Below, one piece after another: positions 16,436 to 16,716 of a stretch of 16,716 nt of DNA. Under the pieces are notes generated by a model, which was not told where the DNA came from, searched no databases, and was given only the letters and a program-made list of their open reading frames with translations. The number at the start of each line of letters is the position of its first letter. Position 1 is the stretch's first letter. The translations under genes were made by a program, and so were the position numbers. The DNA comes from an uncultured Clostridia bacterium (GTDB lineage: Bacteria; Bacillota; Clostridia; Oscillospirales; Acutalibacteraceae), in assembly GCA_947626485.1 (NCBI GenBank), contig CANQSG010000025.1:1-16716 (forward strand), in the 5' to 3' direction.

Positions 16436-16716
16436 TGCAAAAATACATCTTTGTGACCGGCGGCGTGGTTTCCGGGCTCGGCAAGGGCATCACGGCGGCG
16501 TCGCTCGGCCGGCTGCTCAAGGCGCGCGGCTTCAAGGTCGCGGCGCAGAAGCTCGACCCCTATATCAACGTCGACCCCGGCACGATGAGCCCCTATCAGC
16601 ACGGGGAGGTCTTCGTGACCGAGGACGGTGCCGAGACCGACCTCGACCTCGGGCATTACGAGCGCTTCATCGACGAGAACCTCAACCAGTATTCCAACCT
16701 GACGACCGGCAAGGTT
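16435..16716 (+). CDS. pyrG: CTP synthase, N-terminal part (runs off the window)
   Basis: The first 94 residues of CTP synthase, which aminates UTP to CTP with glutamine as nitrogen donor. The P-loop-like start KYIFVTGGVVSGLGKGI, the QKLDPYINVDPGTMSPYQHGE block and the CTP/Mg-binding TEDGAETDLDLGHYERF are nearly invariant in the family. The ATG overlaps the dapF stop (TGATG), so the two are translationally coupled; GGAGAGG lies upstream. The glutaminase domain lies beyond the window. Confidence 0.96.
   Translation, partial: MQKYIFVTGGVVSGLGKGITAASLGRLLKARGFKVAAQKLDPYINVDPGTMSPYQHGEVFVTEDGAETDLDLGHYERFIDENLNQYSNLTTGKV

Overview
The window reads as a piece of a GC-rich Firmicutes chromosome, most likely a Clostridia/Oscillospirales (Ruminococcaceae-like) gut bacterium. 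The evidence is AGGAGG-type ribosome binding sites, consensus sigma-A promoters, a type III glutamine synthetase, a short type I glutamine synthetase, and an ANTAR regulator of the clostridial type. No taxonomic search was possible.

Layout. (1) About 80-3345: a visibly less GC-rich, mobile-element lysogeny module. Two minus-strand XRE-type genes diverge from a CI-like repressor across a regulatory region with matching CCC-(A/G)AAA-GGGG operators, followed by a large serine recombinase flanked by two near-identical terminators. Both edges look broken. On the left, the C-terminus of the first XRE gene is fused to the ribosome binding site and first codons of an unrelated MKKLL-type gene. On the right, the module abuts the 3' half of a second, DUF4368-type serine recombinase (about 3340-3990). 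(2) 4039-7171: terminators, then on the minus strand asnS, a SAM methyltransferase and an AraC/GyrI-like regulator, closely spaced and possibly co-transcribed. (3) 7295-11046, plus strand: pcrA/uvrD helicase, then a two-gene membrane unit (DUF975-like protein and DUF5412-like protein) from its own promoter, closed by a bidirectional terminator. (4) 11118-16716: a nitrogen-assimilation block. A type III glutamine synthetase gene (minus, with a frameshift near its 3' end) diverges from a type I glutamine synthetase gene, which is followed by an ANTAR antiterminator, dapF and the start of pyrG.

The most interesting signal is in the divergent glutamine synthetase region (13228-13650). Each gene has a near-consensus sigma-A promoter. 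Each then has a leader containing a stem-loop with an A1/G4 hexaloop (AAAGGC or AAAGGU), and a U-tract or terminator before the start codon. This is the RNA signature recognised by ANTAR proteins, and an ANTAR protein is encoded next door. I infer a local circuit in which the ANTAR protein prevents termination in both leaders. Read-through would also reach its own gene and possibly dapF and pyrG (a glutamine consumer), because I see no terminator between them.

Limits: all family calls come from reading motifs. Junctions and the glnN frameshift could be real or assembly/sequencing artefacts.
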